Shown here piece by piece: positions 40,701-55,700 of a stretch of DNA of 64,000 nt (positions within the stretch are counted from its first letter, which is position 1; the number at the start of each line of letters is the position of its first letter). Made by a program: the position numbers and the translations under genes. The DNA is taken from contig NZ_CP150637.1 in the NCBI RefSeq assembly GCF_038500265.1, positions 1,649,001 to 1,713,000 of the forward strand, in the 5' to 3' direction. This DNA comes from Ignatzschineria larvae DSM 13226 (GTDB lineage: Bacteria; Pseudomonadota; Gammaproteobacteria; Cardiobacteriales; Wohlfahrtiimonadaceae). A model generated the notes under the pieces. The model was not told the origin of the DNA. It searched no databases and was given only the letters and a program-made list of their open reading frames with translations.

Positions 40701-43700
40701 TATTGTCAACGCTCACCACGTACTCACTGTTTTCAAGTACGATTGGGCCTGCAATATAGTTCACGGTTGCAATATTTGCACTTAACTCACCCGCAAATGT
40801 GAAGCTCACCTCATCAGCACGATTTTCCACAGTAATATTCGCCGGTGAAGTAACCGTTGCACTATAAGTACCATCTCCATTAGGCGTTGTATCACCAATT
40901 GCACCAAGCGCTGTACCATTAATGACGATCACAACTTCTTCTGTGTTCGTACTAATGATATTGCCCTCATTATCACGAAGTGTCACTTTCACCTCTGTTG
41001 TCGCAACACCATCTGCAACCACTGGGTTTGTTAATACTTCGATCGTACTTTCAGTAACACTCACTGCACCTAAGGTGAACTCAACCGTTGCTGTAGCTTC
41101 TGCTTGACCGACGTTACTCACTGCAAAACTAATAGTCTCTACTTTTGCAACTTGTGAACTAATTTCAGCTGTGTAACGACCATTTCCAGCATAGACAGGA
41201 GACTTCACAACCGTTGCATTGCCTAAACCTGTGAGGTTAATCGCATTCGCAATTGGGCTTGTTAAGGCATTTCCAAATTGATCTTTCAACTGAATTGTGA
41301 CAACGGATGTTTCTGTACCATCTGCTTTCACAGGACTTGTTGCATCAATCGTTGATTTTGCAAGATCTAATGGACCTGGGACAACTTCATATGGCTTGTT
41401 CGTAGAACCACTTGGGTTTCCTTCCGGATCTTTCGATGTGATCTCAAGAGCTGGATTATCTGTCCCTGCTGTTTCTGGAACATTCACCACTGCAGTATAG
41501 CTACCATCTGCATTTGGACCGGTTGCTTCAACAGGATTACCTGTGACTGGATCTGTCACCCAAATGGTTTCGCCATCTTCTAGCTCAATTGGGTTACCAT
41601 CCTCATCTTTCGGATTTACTGTAACAACAACTTGATCTCCTGCCGTTGGTTTCTCAGGGTTCAAGGTCACATCAGAGTTACCTAAATCAAGGTTTTTCAC
41701 TTTGTTATAGGTAATCGTTTGTGTTTGACCACTTTGTAAACTATCCACAGTGAAGCTTAAAGTATCCGTACCGGCTTTCGTTGAGGTGATTGTACCTGTA
41801 TAGATACCACCTACCGCACGAATCAATGGATTACTACCTTCTAAGATACCTGTATTAGAAACACCACCATTAATATGAAGTGTACCTAAGTTAAGGCCTG
41901 TTAAAGTCACCACTGTATCGGCTGTATATGGATTACCTTCCATATCAACAAGCGTCACCGTTACCGTTGCTGCTGCTTCACCATCTGCATCAATTGCATT
42001 TGGTTCTACTATAAAGCTTGAACCTGCAAGATCAAGACCTGCGTTGCGATAAGAGACTGATGCATTCGACGCTGATGGTTCACCTGCAATCGTGAATGAA
42101 ACTGTATCATCCCCTTCAACAGTTGAAGTGATCGACGTACTTAACGTACCGTTACCATTATCGACTAGACCACCATCTGCAACTGTACCATGCTCAAGAC
42201 CTGCTAATACGATATCGCCTACGTTGCTTGGTGATTTCTCAAGATTATTACCAAACTCATCTCTTAAGGTAATCACAACATCCGCTTTCGCTGTACCATC
42301 TGCTTTAATGATGGCAGGCGATACATTGATCGTACCAATAGTCGATTGTTTTGGATCTGCCACATCAAGCGCATGATAAGTGACTGTCGTGCTCTTCGCG
42401 CTGCTTTCACCTAAGATTGTGAAGGTAAAGGTATCTGTACCTGATTTCGTTGAAGAAACAGTTGCACTATAAGTACCATTACCATTATCGGTGGTTGTAC
42501 TTAATGTTCCAACATGTGCTCCTTGCGCACGAATCACAACGACATCACCAATACTCTCCTCGATGACATTACCCGACGCATCCACTAAGTGAACCGTAAT
42601 AGTCGAGGTAATATCGCCACGGCTAACATTAATCTCTTTTGGATCCGCAGTAATTGATGATGTCAAGAGACTTGCACCTGATGCGATAAACGTAATGTCT
42701 TTCGTATCAGTACCTGCTTCTCCATCTAACGTAAAGCCCACAGTATAAGTGTCTGCGATGATTGACGATACCGTACCTTCATAACGTGAATTTGTATCGT
42801 TATAAGTTAATGTAATCGCTTTACCATCTTTATCACTAATACCGGTCAAGACTACAACACCTTGGTTACCTGCTACAACGTTACCTTGCGCATCTCTCAA
42901 TGTCACGGTCACGAATGAGCTTGCTGAACCATTAGCTGGAATATCTGTTTGTGGTGTTGCTTCTAACGTTGATTTCGTTAAGTCAACATCACCCGCTGTA
43001 TATTCAAGCACCGCCGTATCATTAGCTGTTACACCATTCAATGCAAAGCCAATACTATCTTGACCTACTTTCGTTGAGGTTACTGTCGCTGTATAAACAC
43101 CGTTATCAAACGTTACACCACTCGCAGCACCTAATGTAATACCCGTTAAGGTCACAGTTCCACGATCTGCTGTAATGTTATTACCAAAGGCATCTTTCAA
43201 TTGAACAGTGACAGTGGCTTCAGTTGTACCATCTGCTGCAATTGCCGCTGGGTTTACAGTAATCTCTGATTTCTCATAGCTTACTGGACCTGCAACATAA
43301 CGCACATCGCTTGTTGCCTCGCCGGCGACTGCATCAGCACCTACTGTGTAACCAATTGTATCAGTACCTGTTACCGTTGAAGTTAACGATGCAGTATAAC
43401 GACCTTCTCCTAAGTATGTGAATGTTGTGCTATTGCCACTATTCACTGTACCGATTTGATCGCCTACAAACGTCATCTCAACTGGTGACATGTCACTTGT
43501 TAACACATTACCGTTTGCATCTTTCAACGTCACAATCGCTGTGGCTACTTCACGACCATTCGCTGTAATTGAACTTGGCGCAACGACTAATGTTGATTGC
43601 GAAGGATCAAACTCACCCATTGTATATTCTACAACTGCTGTATCCGCTGCTTTCGCACCCTCATAAGTGAAGCCAAATCTATCTGTACCCACTTTCGTTG

Positions 43701-46700
43701 AGCTCACTGTTGCTGTATAGCCTGTATCACCCGCTACTAATGTACCGATTGCTTGACCTTCAACTGTGATTACAACAGTACCTTCCGCATTCTCAACAGC
43801 TGTACCTTCATAGTCTCTCAACGTTACCGTCAAGGTTGAAGTGGTTGTACCATCTGCTGTAATAACTTCTGGATCAGCTACAATTGTCGATTTAGCAAGA
43901 TTCACCACTCCTTTTGCAAAATCTTTATAGGTAATTGTCGCTTCTTTACCAGTCGCAGCTTCACCATTTACAGTAAATGTCACTGTATCGGTTCCTTCTG
44001 TGTAATCTTTGCTGATTACATCAAAAGTATAGAGGCCTGTTACTGTATTGAAACGTTGGCTACGGATTGTACCGTGCGTTAATCCTTCTAACGCAACTTC
44101 AGCACGTCCTGTCACCGTATTACCAAATTGATCTTTCAACTCAACAGTCACGATTGATGCTTCTTGCTCAGCAATCGCTTCGGCTTTATTGATCGCAATT
44201 TCACTTGGAACCGCTGTAATGGTTGATTGTGTTAAATCAATCGCACCGGCAGTATAAGTGACTGTTACAAGGTTTGGACTCGCTGAACCATCAACGGCGT
44301 AGTAGAACGTATCTGTGCCTACTTTCGTTGAGCTTACTGTTACTTTATAAGTGCCTGTTGATTCATCAATCGATACCGCACTGATCTTATCTGCAATCGC
44401 TGCATCCACGGTACCTACTGTTACTGCGTAAGCATCGCTTGCAGGAATCACATTACCATTCACATCTTTCAATGTAATTGTTAATGTCGATTGATTATCA
44501 CCTTCACTCACAACGATTGTCGCTGGTGCCGCTACGAAGCTTGATTGGTTAAGGTCAACATTACCGGTTGTATAAGTAATAGTCGCCGTAGGTTTATCTG
44601 ATTCTAAACCACCTACTTCACCATTTACTTCAAAACCAATTGTGTCTGAGCCTGCTTTTGTTGACGTAATATCAACTACAAACTGACCGTTCGCAATATA
44701 GCTTGCTGTCACTTTACCACTTGTCGCTAACACTCCATCTGCCACTAACACATTCGTTAATTGAACAGTGGTTGCGCTACCGCCTTGCGTTGTTAAGTTA
44801 TTACCAAATTGATCTTTTAACTGAACAGTAACACGCGATTTACTTGTACCATCCGCTAAGATTTCAATCGGCTGCGCTTCAATCGTTGAATGTGCTGCAC
44901 TTGCTGCGCCTGGGGTATAACGTACTTGTGCTTCCACAGTCGCTTTTTTACCTGCAATTTCAACAGTAAAGCTATCAGTTGCCGCTTTGGTCGATGAAAC
45001 CGTTGCAACAATATTGCCACTTTCATCAATCGCGCTAGCACTTAAGCTTCTTGCATCACCGGCACCATCTTGAGAAACTACAATCGTAGCTCCTAAATCT
45101 TCAGTGGCCACTATGACATTATTAAACTTATCTCGTAACGTCGCTGTGATCGTTGACTGAACACCACCATCACTAACACTAATCGCCGCAGGATTTGCAA
45201 CAATCAAGGTATTAGTAAGCTCGACATCGCCTGCTACATAGCTTAAGTCAACTGTATTACCACCCACTGCACTATTAATCTCAAAACCAATCGTATCCGC
45301 AGTTTCAGATGCTTTTGTTGAGTTAATATAGGCTGTGAATGTACCGTCACCGTTATTAGTCATGCGTGCTGCAGGCGTTGAATTACCTGTTGTCACACCC
45401 GTTAAGGTCACAACATAATCATTACCATTTGCATCTACACCTGTAGTGATCGGATTGCCTGCTTCATCTTTCAATGTCACAACAACTGTTGCACGCTCTT
45501 CACCGTCGGCTTTAATTGTGACTGGTTTAACATCACCATTAATAGTTAATTCACTATGCTCTGCTGATGCCGATCCTGCCACATATGTTAAGCTCGCTGT
45601 ATTGGTGCTTTCACGTGCTTCTGTTTTGTAACCAAAGATATCGGTACCAACCACGCCCTCTTTCGAAGTGACTGTGAATACATAGGTACCATCTTCATTA
45701 TCAATAGACGCTGGGCCTACAACATTTGCATCACCCACTAAGTAGCCACCTGATTTAGAGACAAGCTCTAATCCGTTGTAACCCACTAATGGCGCACCAT
45801 TTGCATAGCGTAACACGACTGTTACATCTGCTGTTGATGTTCCATCTGCATTAATCTCTGTTGGGCTTACAACAATCGATGATCTATTAGGGTCAAAGTT
45901 ACCGTTACCTGCCGTATAGTTCAACGTCACAGTATCGGTACCTTTCGTGCTTGTTGTCTCAAAGCCGATTGTATCTTTAAGATTTGCTACGGCACTACCT
46001 TTCGCAACTACTGTGAAGGTATAACTTCCATCACCATTACCAGTTGCGGTCGATGCCGTACCGTTATCAACGCCATTTAATACAAGACTTGTTACACCAA
46101 TTACTGGTTTGCCTGACTCATATTTAAGCATTACTGTGATAGTCGCTGCATCCGTACCATCTGCAAGAATATCCGCTGTTTCACCATTCTCAGGTGTCAT
46201 TTCTGAACGGATCACAATCGTTGATTGTGTCGGATCAAAGATATCGCCACCGGTTGTATAGTTCAACGTAACAGTATCTGAGCCTTTCGTACTTGTTGTT
46301 TCAAAGCCAATCGTATCGGTCGCTACTTTATTATTCGCTGATACCACCGTGAAAGTATACGTACCATCTTGATTATCTTTCATAGGCGAGACTGTACCGT
46401 TATCAACACCATTTAATACAAGACTTTCCGCACCAATCACTGGCGCACCTGACTCATATTTAAGTGTTACTGTCACGGTCGCTGCATCGATACCATCTGC
46501 AAGAATATCCGCTGTTTCACCATTCTCAGGTGTCATTTCTGAACGAATCACAATCGTTGATCTTGTTGGATCAAAGATATCGCCACCCGTTGTATAGTTC
46601 AACGTAACAGTATCTGAGCCTTTCGTACTTGTTGTTTCAAAGCCAATCGTATCGGTCGCTACTTTATTATTTGCTGATACCACCGTGAAAGTATACGTAC

Positions 46701-49700
46701 CATCTTGATTATCTTTCATAGGCGAGACTGTACCGTTATCAACACCATTTAATACAAGACTTTCCGCACCAATCACTGGCGCACCTGACTCATATTTCAA
46801 CGTTACTGTCACGGTCGCTGCATCCGTACCATCTGCAAGAATATCCGCTGTTTCACCATTCTCAGGTGTCATTTCTGAACGAATCACAATCGTTGATCTT
46901 GTTGGATCAAAGATATCGCCACCCGTTGTATAGTTCAACGTAACAGTATCTGAACCTTTCGTACTTGTTGTTTCAAAGCCAATCGTATCGGTCGCTACTT
47001 TATTATTCGCTGATACCACCGTGAAAGTATACGTACCATCTTGATTATCTTTCATAGGCGAGACTGTACCGTTATCAACACCATTTAATACAAGACTTTC
47101 CGCACCAATCACTGGCGCACCTGACTCATATTTAAGTGTTACTGTCACGGTCGCTGCATCGATACCATCTGCAAGAATATCCGCTGTTTCACCATTCTCA
47201 GGTGTCATTTCTGAACGAATCACAATCGTTGATCTTGTTGGATCAAAGATATCGCCACCCGTTGTATAGTTCAACGTAACAGTATCTGAGCCTTTCGTAC
47301 TTGTTGTTTCAAAGCCAATCGTGTCGGTCGCTACTTTATTATTCGCTGATACCACCGTGAAAGTATACGTACCATCTTGATTATCTTTCATAGGCGAGAC
47401 TGTACCGTTATCAACACCATTTAATACAAGACTTTCCGCACCAATCACTGGCGCACCTGACTCATATTTAAGTGTTACTGTCACGGTCGCTGCATCGATA
47501 CCATCTGCAAGAATATCCGCTGTTTCACCATTCTCAGGTGTCATTTCTGAACGAATCACAATCGTTGATCTTGTTGGATCAAAGATATCGCCACCCGTTG
47601 TATAGTTCAACGTAACAGTATCTGAGCCTTTCGTACTTGTTGTTTCAAAGCCAATCGTGTCGGTCGCTACTTTATTATTCGCTGATACCACCGTGAAAGT
47701 ATACGTACCATCTTGATTATCTTTCATAGGCGAGACTGTACCGTTATCAACACCATTTAATACAAGACTTTCCGCACCAATCACTGGCGCACCTGACTCA
47801 TATTTAAGTGTTACTGTCACGGTCGCTGCATCGATACCATCTGCAAGAATATCCGCTGTTTCACCATTCTCAGGTGTCATTTCTGAACGAATCACAATCG
47901 TTGATCTTGTTGGATCAAAGATATCGCCACCCGTTGTATAGTTCAATGTAACAGTATCGGCACCCACTGTTCCATCAGTTCTAAAGCCAATGGTATCAGT
48001 CGCAACTTTGTTCTCTTTTGAGACTACTGTGAACGTATAAGTACCATCTTGATTATCTTTCACAGGCGAGACTGTACCGTTATCAACACCATTTAATACG
48101 AGACTTTCCGCACCAATCACTGGCGCACCTGACTCATATTTAAGTGTTACTGTCACGGTCGCTACATCGATACCATCTGCAAGAATATCCGCTGTTTCAC
48201 CATTCTCAGGTGTCATTTCTGAACGAATCACAATCGTTGATCTTGTTGGATCAAAGATATCGCCACCCGTTGTATAGTTCAACGTAACAGTATCTGAGCC
48301 TTTCGTACTTGTTGTTTCAAAGCCAATCGTATCGGTCGCTACTTTATTATTCGCTGATACCACTGTGAAAGTATACGTACCATCTTGATTATCTTTCACA
48401 GGCGAGACTGTACCGTTATCAACACCATTTAATACGAGACTTTCCGCCCCAATCACTGGTGCACCTGACTCATATTTCAACGTTACTGTCACGGTCGCTG
48501 CATCCGTACCATCTGCAAGAATATCCGCTGTTTCACCATTCTCAGGTGTCATTTCTGAACGAATCACAATCGTTGATCTTGTTGGATCAAAGATATCGCC
48601 ACCCGTTGTATAGTTCAACGTAACAGTATCTGAACCTTTCGTACTTGTTGTTTCAAAGCCAATCGTATCGGTCGCTACTTTATTATTCGCTGATACCACC
48701 GTGAAAGTATACGTACCATCTTGATTATCTTTCATAGGCGAGACTGTACCGTTATCAACACCATTTAATACAAGACTTTCCGCACCAATCACTGGCGCAC
48801 CTGACTCATATTTAAGTGTTACTGTCACGGTCGCTGCATCGATACCATCTGCAAGAATATCCGCTGTTTCACCATTCTCAGGTGTCATTTCTGAACGAAT
48901 CACAATCGTTGATCTTGTTGGATCAAAGATATCGCCACCCGTTGTATAGTTCAACGTAACAGTATCTGAGCCTTTCGTACTTGTTGTTTCAAAGCCAATC
49001 GTGTCGGTCGCTACTTTATTATTCGCTGATACCACCGTGAAAGTATACGTACCATCTTGATTATCTTTCATAGGCGAGACTGTACCGTTATCAACACCAT
49101 TTAATACAAGACTTTCCGCACCAATCACTGGCGCACCTGACTCATATTTAAGTGTTACTGTCACGGTCGCTGCATCGATACCATCTGCAAGAATATCCGC
49201 TGTTTCACCATTCTCAGGTGTCATTTCTGAACGAATCACAATCGTTGATCTTGTTGGATCAAAGATATCGCCACCCGTTGTATAGTTCAACGTAACAGTA
49301 TCTGAGCCTTTCGTACTTGTTGTTTCAAAGCCAATCGTATCGGTCGCTACTTTATTATTCGCTGATACCACCGTGAAAGTATACGTACCATCTTGATTAT
49401 CTTTCACAGGCGAGACTGTGCCGTTATCAACACCATTTAATACGAGGCTTTCCGCACCAATCACTGGTGCACCTGACTCATATTTAAGTGTTACTGTCAC
49501 GGTCGCTGCATCGATACCATCTGCAAGAATATCCGCTGTATCACCATTCTCAGGTGTCATTTCTGAACGAATCACAATCGTTGATCTTGTTGGATCAAAG
49601 ATATCGCCACCAGTTGTATAGTTCAACGTAACAGTATCTGAGCCTTTCGTACTTGTTGTTTCAAAGCCAATCGTGTCGGTCGCTACTTTATTATTCGCTG

Positions 49701-52700
49701 ATACCACCGTGAAAGTATACGTACCATCTTGATTATCTTTCACTGGCGAGACTGTGCCGTTATCAACACCATTTAATACGAGGCTTTCCGCACCAATCAC
49801 TGGTGCACCTGACTCATATTTAAGTGTTACTGTCACGGTCGCTGCATCGATACCATCTGCAAGAATATCCGCTGTATCACCATTCTCAGGTGTCATTTCT
49901 GAACGAATCACAATCGTTGATCTTGTTGGATCAAAGATATCGCCACCAGTTGTATAGTTCAACGTAACAGTATCTGAGCCTTTCGTACTTGTTGTTTCAA
50001 AGCCAATCGTGTCGGTCGCTACTTTATTATTCGCTGATACCACCGTGAAAGTATACGTACCATCTTGATTATCTTTCACTGGCGACACTGTACCGTTATC
50101 AACACCATTTAATACAAGGCTTTCTGCACCCGTCATAGGAACACCTGACTTATATTTAAGTGTTACTGTCACGGTCGCTGCATCGATACCATCTGCAAGA
50201 ATATCCGCTGTTTCACCATTCTCAGGTGTCATTTCTGAACGAATCACAATCGTTGATCTTGTTGGATCAAACGCATCGCCACCTGTGGTGTACGTTAAAT
50301 CAACGCTATTAGTTCCCGTCGTACTAGATGTTCTATAACCAAACGTATCCTTACCAACAACACTTTCAGATCGAACGGTAAATGTATATGTGCCATCACC
50401 ATTATCTTTAGCCTGGTTATTATTATCGATTTGACCGATTAAAGTCTCACCATCGTTAAATGGAATCAATGTAAGCGTTGTCGCACCAATAACTGGAGCA
50501 CCTGATTCATATTTAAGCGTTACAGTAATTGTCGCAAACTCTTCACCATCTGCAACGATCTCTGTTTTATCGATCGCAATACTTGATTGCTCAGGATCAA
50601 AGATATCCCCACCAGTAGTATATTCAACTACATCTGTCTTCGTTGAAGTCGTACCATTTAAAGCAAATGCAAAGAGATCATCACCTAATAACAATGAAGT
50701 TACTTCGAATGTATAGATACCTGTACCTTCACCTGTTTCACCCTTCGGAGTCACATCACCAATAAGATCAGCTTGCCCCTCTTTCTTACTAACAAGAGTT
50801 AATTCATTGATACCTAAACCTGAAAGTGGCGTATCTGTCCCTTCATGCTTCAATGTTACTGTCACAATTGATTTATCACTACCGTCAGCTGTAATTGATT
50901 TTGGATTGGTTACAATTGTAGATTTACCATCATCAAAAACCGCATTCTCGAGTGTATATTCAATTGGTGCCGGTGTTACTGAAGGAGTTGTTCCTGTTGA
51001 CCCTACAACTTCAAAACCAACATCCTCTTTTCCAGGAAGAATAGAACTAATAGTCGTTTTATAACTTCCATCCTCTCCCATTACAAGATTTTGAGATTGC
51101 GCTGCACTTCCTATCACAAGACCTGTTAAATTCACAGACCCCACGTTACTAGTAATAATATTCTCATTTGCATCACGGAGAATAATTGTAACTTCAGCGG
51201 TTTCCACACCATTTGCTAAGATTTTATCTGGAGTAATAGTAATCGATGAATGACTACCATCTACCGCACCTGCTACATATTCAACCGATGCAGTATCAGT
51301 ACCTTTCGCTCCATCAAACGTAAACTCAAATGTATCTGTTTTCGCAACAGTAGATCTCACAGTCGCTGTATATGTACCATCACCTACAGGAGTAACAGCA
51401 CTTACACTTACACCTTCCGTCACTTCTTGCGGAGAGATTACAACTGTAGCTTTAATAGCCTCAGGGTATTTACTTGGATCTACAATATTGCCTTCCGCAT
51501 CCATTAAGGTCACTGTTAAGATCGATTCTTCAACACCATCCGCTGTAATAGTTGGCTTTGAAGCGACAATTGTAGATTTACCCGCATCAGGTTCCCCTGA
51601 ATAGTAAGTTACATTAGTCAATTTATTGTCCGGCGTCACACTATTCACAGCAAAAGTGAATTTATCCGTACCCGCCACTTTTGAACTCACCGTCAAAGTG
51701 AATGCACCATTGCCTATATGAGTCATCTCTCCCGATACAGGATTCATAACCCCTACATGCTCACCTACAAATGAGAGATCCACGGTATAAGGCTGTTTAG
51801 TTGTCGGATCAATATTGTCCGCAAGATTATTGCCGTTTGAATCTTTCAACTGTACCGTAATGGTTGAAATAGCCGTTCCATCCGCCAAAATACGACGAGG
51901 AGTTGCTGTAATCGTTGAAATAGACGGATCCGCTGAGCCAGCTGTATAAGTAATTGTCGCTTTACCTTTCGGATTATCGGCAGATGGAGCGTCATTATCA
52001 ACTGTGAAACTTAATGTCTCACTTCCCGCAACTATTGAAGTAATAACCCCTGTATAAAGACCATTACCTTTGAAAGTTAATTGTGGATTATCGATCTTAC
52101 CGATATTTAACCCAGTTAAAACCACATTAACAGCAGCACCATCTTCAGTGTCATTACCAAATTTATCTTTCAACTGAACTGTAACGGTTGATATTGCATT
52201 ACCATTCGCTTCAATTGAAGCAGGGTTAACACTAATCTCGGACGTACTTAAATCATATTTACCTGGCTTATAAGTTACTGTCGTTTGAGATTTAGATCGA
52301 TCGCCTCCCGCTAAAGTAAAGCTCAAAGTATCAGTCCCTGACGTCGTCGATTTCACTCGACCCTCATAACGCCCATTCCCAATAAACGTCATATCTGCAG
52401 CAACTTCACCTAGATCTAAACCAACGAGAACAACTAAGCCATTATCTGTTGGAACAATATTTCCCTTTGCATCTCGAAGCTGCACGACAATTAAAGAAGT
52501 CGCCACACCATCTGCATCAATTGTATTAGGTTGAGCACTAATTGTAGACTGATCTATATCCACTTCACCTGCTGTATATGTCAATTCTGCAGTTTGATCA
52601 CCAGAACCAACACCATCGATAGTAAAGCCTATATGATCTGTTCCCGTTTTAGTCGATGCCACTTTACCAATATATTTACCAGCACCTGCATACTGCATAG

Positions 52701-55700
52701 AACCCACTAAGCCAGCACCCGCTCTGAAGCCATTTAGACTCACGGTTCCCACATTAGTAGTGATGTCATTATCAAATGCATCTTTAAATTGCACGGTAAT
52801 TGTACTTTGCTCTGTACCATCTGCAACAATCGAATCAGGATCAGCTACAATCGTAGTTTTGTCTAGACTAATAGGCCCTGCAGTATAAGTTAAGGCTGCT
52901 TTAGCACCACTATTTATACTTGTACCTACCTGATAATTTAACTGGTCTGTTCCACTATTAATTGACTTCACTCGTAACTCATAACGACCATTACCCATAT
53001 AAGCGAAGTTTAAACTTTCACTCGCTTCTGCTGATTTACCAAAAACTAATGAGTCTGCTACAAGAGATACAGTCTCCTCAAGCGCACGATCTAAATTATT
53101 ATCATATTTATCTCGCAATTGCACTGTGACAAGCGCTGTTTGTACATCATTCGCTACAATAGATGTTGGGTTTACGCTAATCGTTGATTTTGAGAAATCA
53201 TAATCTCCCGCAACATATTTGAGGGTCTCTTTGCCCGTTGCAGCAGAACCATCAATCGTAAATCCGATATTATCTTCACCTGTTTTATTTGAGATAATCG
53301 TACCAGTATAAACATTCCCTTCTTTTACTAATGCTGAGACTAACTGTCCATTATCTAAGCCTGTTAATGCGATAGTAAGATCATCGCTTACCGCATTACC
53401 ATTCTTATCCACAATAGTAATTGTTACTACCGAAGAATCGTTCATATCTGCTGTAATTTCAGGCTTACTCAAGGTAATTGTCGAGGTATTTAAATCATAC
53501 CCACCTGAACGATAAGTTAATACCGCTGTCGCTTTCGAACCTGTTGCTTCTGTTCCATTTAAGGTGAAACCAATTGTATCAGCACCTTCTGTTGTAGACG
53601 TAAGCGTTCCTGAGAAAGTCCCAGTCTCTCCGCCATCATAGGTTAAAGTAATGTTTCCTTCTGTTGCTATAAGCACACCTTTTAAGACAACCGCTGCACC
53701 ATTACCATTACTAATTAATTTATTACCATTAATATCACGTAACGTTACTGTCACAGTCGAAGGCGTTTCTCCATCTGCTGTGATAACGGCTGGTTGTACT
53801 GCTATTTCTGATGTTGTCGCAGAAGCTGCACCAGGCAGATAGGTCACTGAATCCGTTGAAGTCGATTTCGCTCCTGATACTGTAAACCCAAAACTCTCAA
53901 CTCCAGCTTTTATCGAAGTTACTGTCGCGCTATAGGTTCCATCATTGTTATCTGTAATTGCAGAAATAACACCTAATACTGGATTGCTCTCACTGACAAT
54001 ACGAACAATATCCCCGGCACTTGCTGTTAAATCATTATTATTTGCATCTCGTAACTGTACCGTTAAGGTAGATGTGACTGTTCCATCTGCTAAAATCTCT
54101 TTCGGATCTGCCGTAATCACAGAGTTTGCAGCTACTGCTGAGCCAGCTGTATAGGTCACGGCTACATCTGTAATGTTCGCTTGAACACCATCTAAAGAGA
54201 AGTCAAAATGATCTACGCCAGATTTATTTGAGCTTACACGTGCAGTATAAGTACCATTCGTTCCTTTTACTGTCTCTGTTAATGTCGCTTCTGTAGTTGA
54301 TCCTTCTTTTATAGAGATAACTACCACATTATCCCGCGCTTCAGTAATCTTATTACCAAAGGCATCATAAAGCTGAACAGTCAACGTAGAAGTCGTTGTA
54401 CCATTCGCCACAATCTCTACAGGATTTGCTGTTAATGTTGATTTCGACAGATCAGCATCGCCTGCAGTATAAGTCACGGCAATTGTTGTTCCGTTTTGAC
54501 CTGGGTTGTTGTTAATTGTAAATCCAATATTATCAACACCCGCTTTTTGTGATTTCACTGTCGCTTGATAAGCGCCTTCACCAACATAATGAATCGCTTC
54601 TGCTATATGCCCACTAACTACACCTGTAAGCGCAATAGTTCCAGCGATCTCACTATCAAGGTTATTACCTTGACCATCTTTTAACTGAATAGTAATAGTT
54701 GTGAATTCTTCATCATCTGCAACAATCGATAATGGATCTGCTGAGATTTCTGATAATGAGTTACTCACATTACCCGGCACATAAGTAATGGGTGCCGTTT
54801 TTTCACTATTACCTGCAACACCCTCAAGGGTAAAGCCCACATTTTCAGTTCCCGTCTTCGTTGAAGTAATGATACCGGTATAACTTCCGCCTTGGAACGT
54901 TAATGCATTATTCTCCGCATTTAAGAGATTACCGATTTCAAGACCCACTAACGTCACAGACCCTTTATTGTCTGTAATAAGATTTTGATTTGCATCGCGC
55001 AATTGAACTGTAACATTTGCTCTCGCTTGTCCATTTGCTGTAATTGAGCTTGGATTGATGACAATCGTAGACTCAACAAGACTCACCTCACCTGCAACAT
55101 AAGTTAAATCTTTCTTCGCACTACCTGCTGCACGTGAATCTTCTGTTTCACCAAACTCATAGCCTAAATGATCAACTCCGGCGACTATTGAGGTCACTGT
55201 AATCTGATATAAACCATTCCCAACATGGGTCATTTGAAGTGAACCATCTGCCGTCTTACCTTTCTCTAATCCTGTAAGGTATACAACACCTGGCATCTCT
55301 TCTGGTTTATTTTTATTTGCATCAAGTAACTGAACTGAAACAATCGCTGCATCTGTACCATCCGCTACAATTTGAATAGGCGCTACATCAAGTGTTGATT
55401 CTGTTAAGCTAATTCCACCTGTACGATAAGTAATCGTCTCAGTGTTAACACCATCCCCTACGTTACTAATGTTATATCCAAAGGTATCACTACCTGTAGT
55501 ATCAGATGTAACCGTTACAATATACTTACCATCACCGCTGTAGCTTAATTGCCCATTATTTGCAACTGTACCCACAACAGCACCATTGGTTGTCAATGTA
55601 ATCACGCCATTACTCAACGGTGTTTTAATGTCATTACCATGACTATCTTTTAATTGGACTGTTACTGTTGATTCAGCTGTACCATTGGCTTCAATTGTTT

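Noticed and set aside
45905-50272. CRISPR array
   Set aside because: The 336-bp units are in-frame coding repeats without short spacers, and no cas genes are present.
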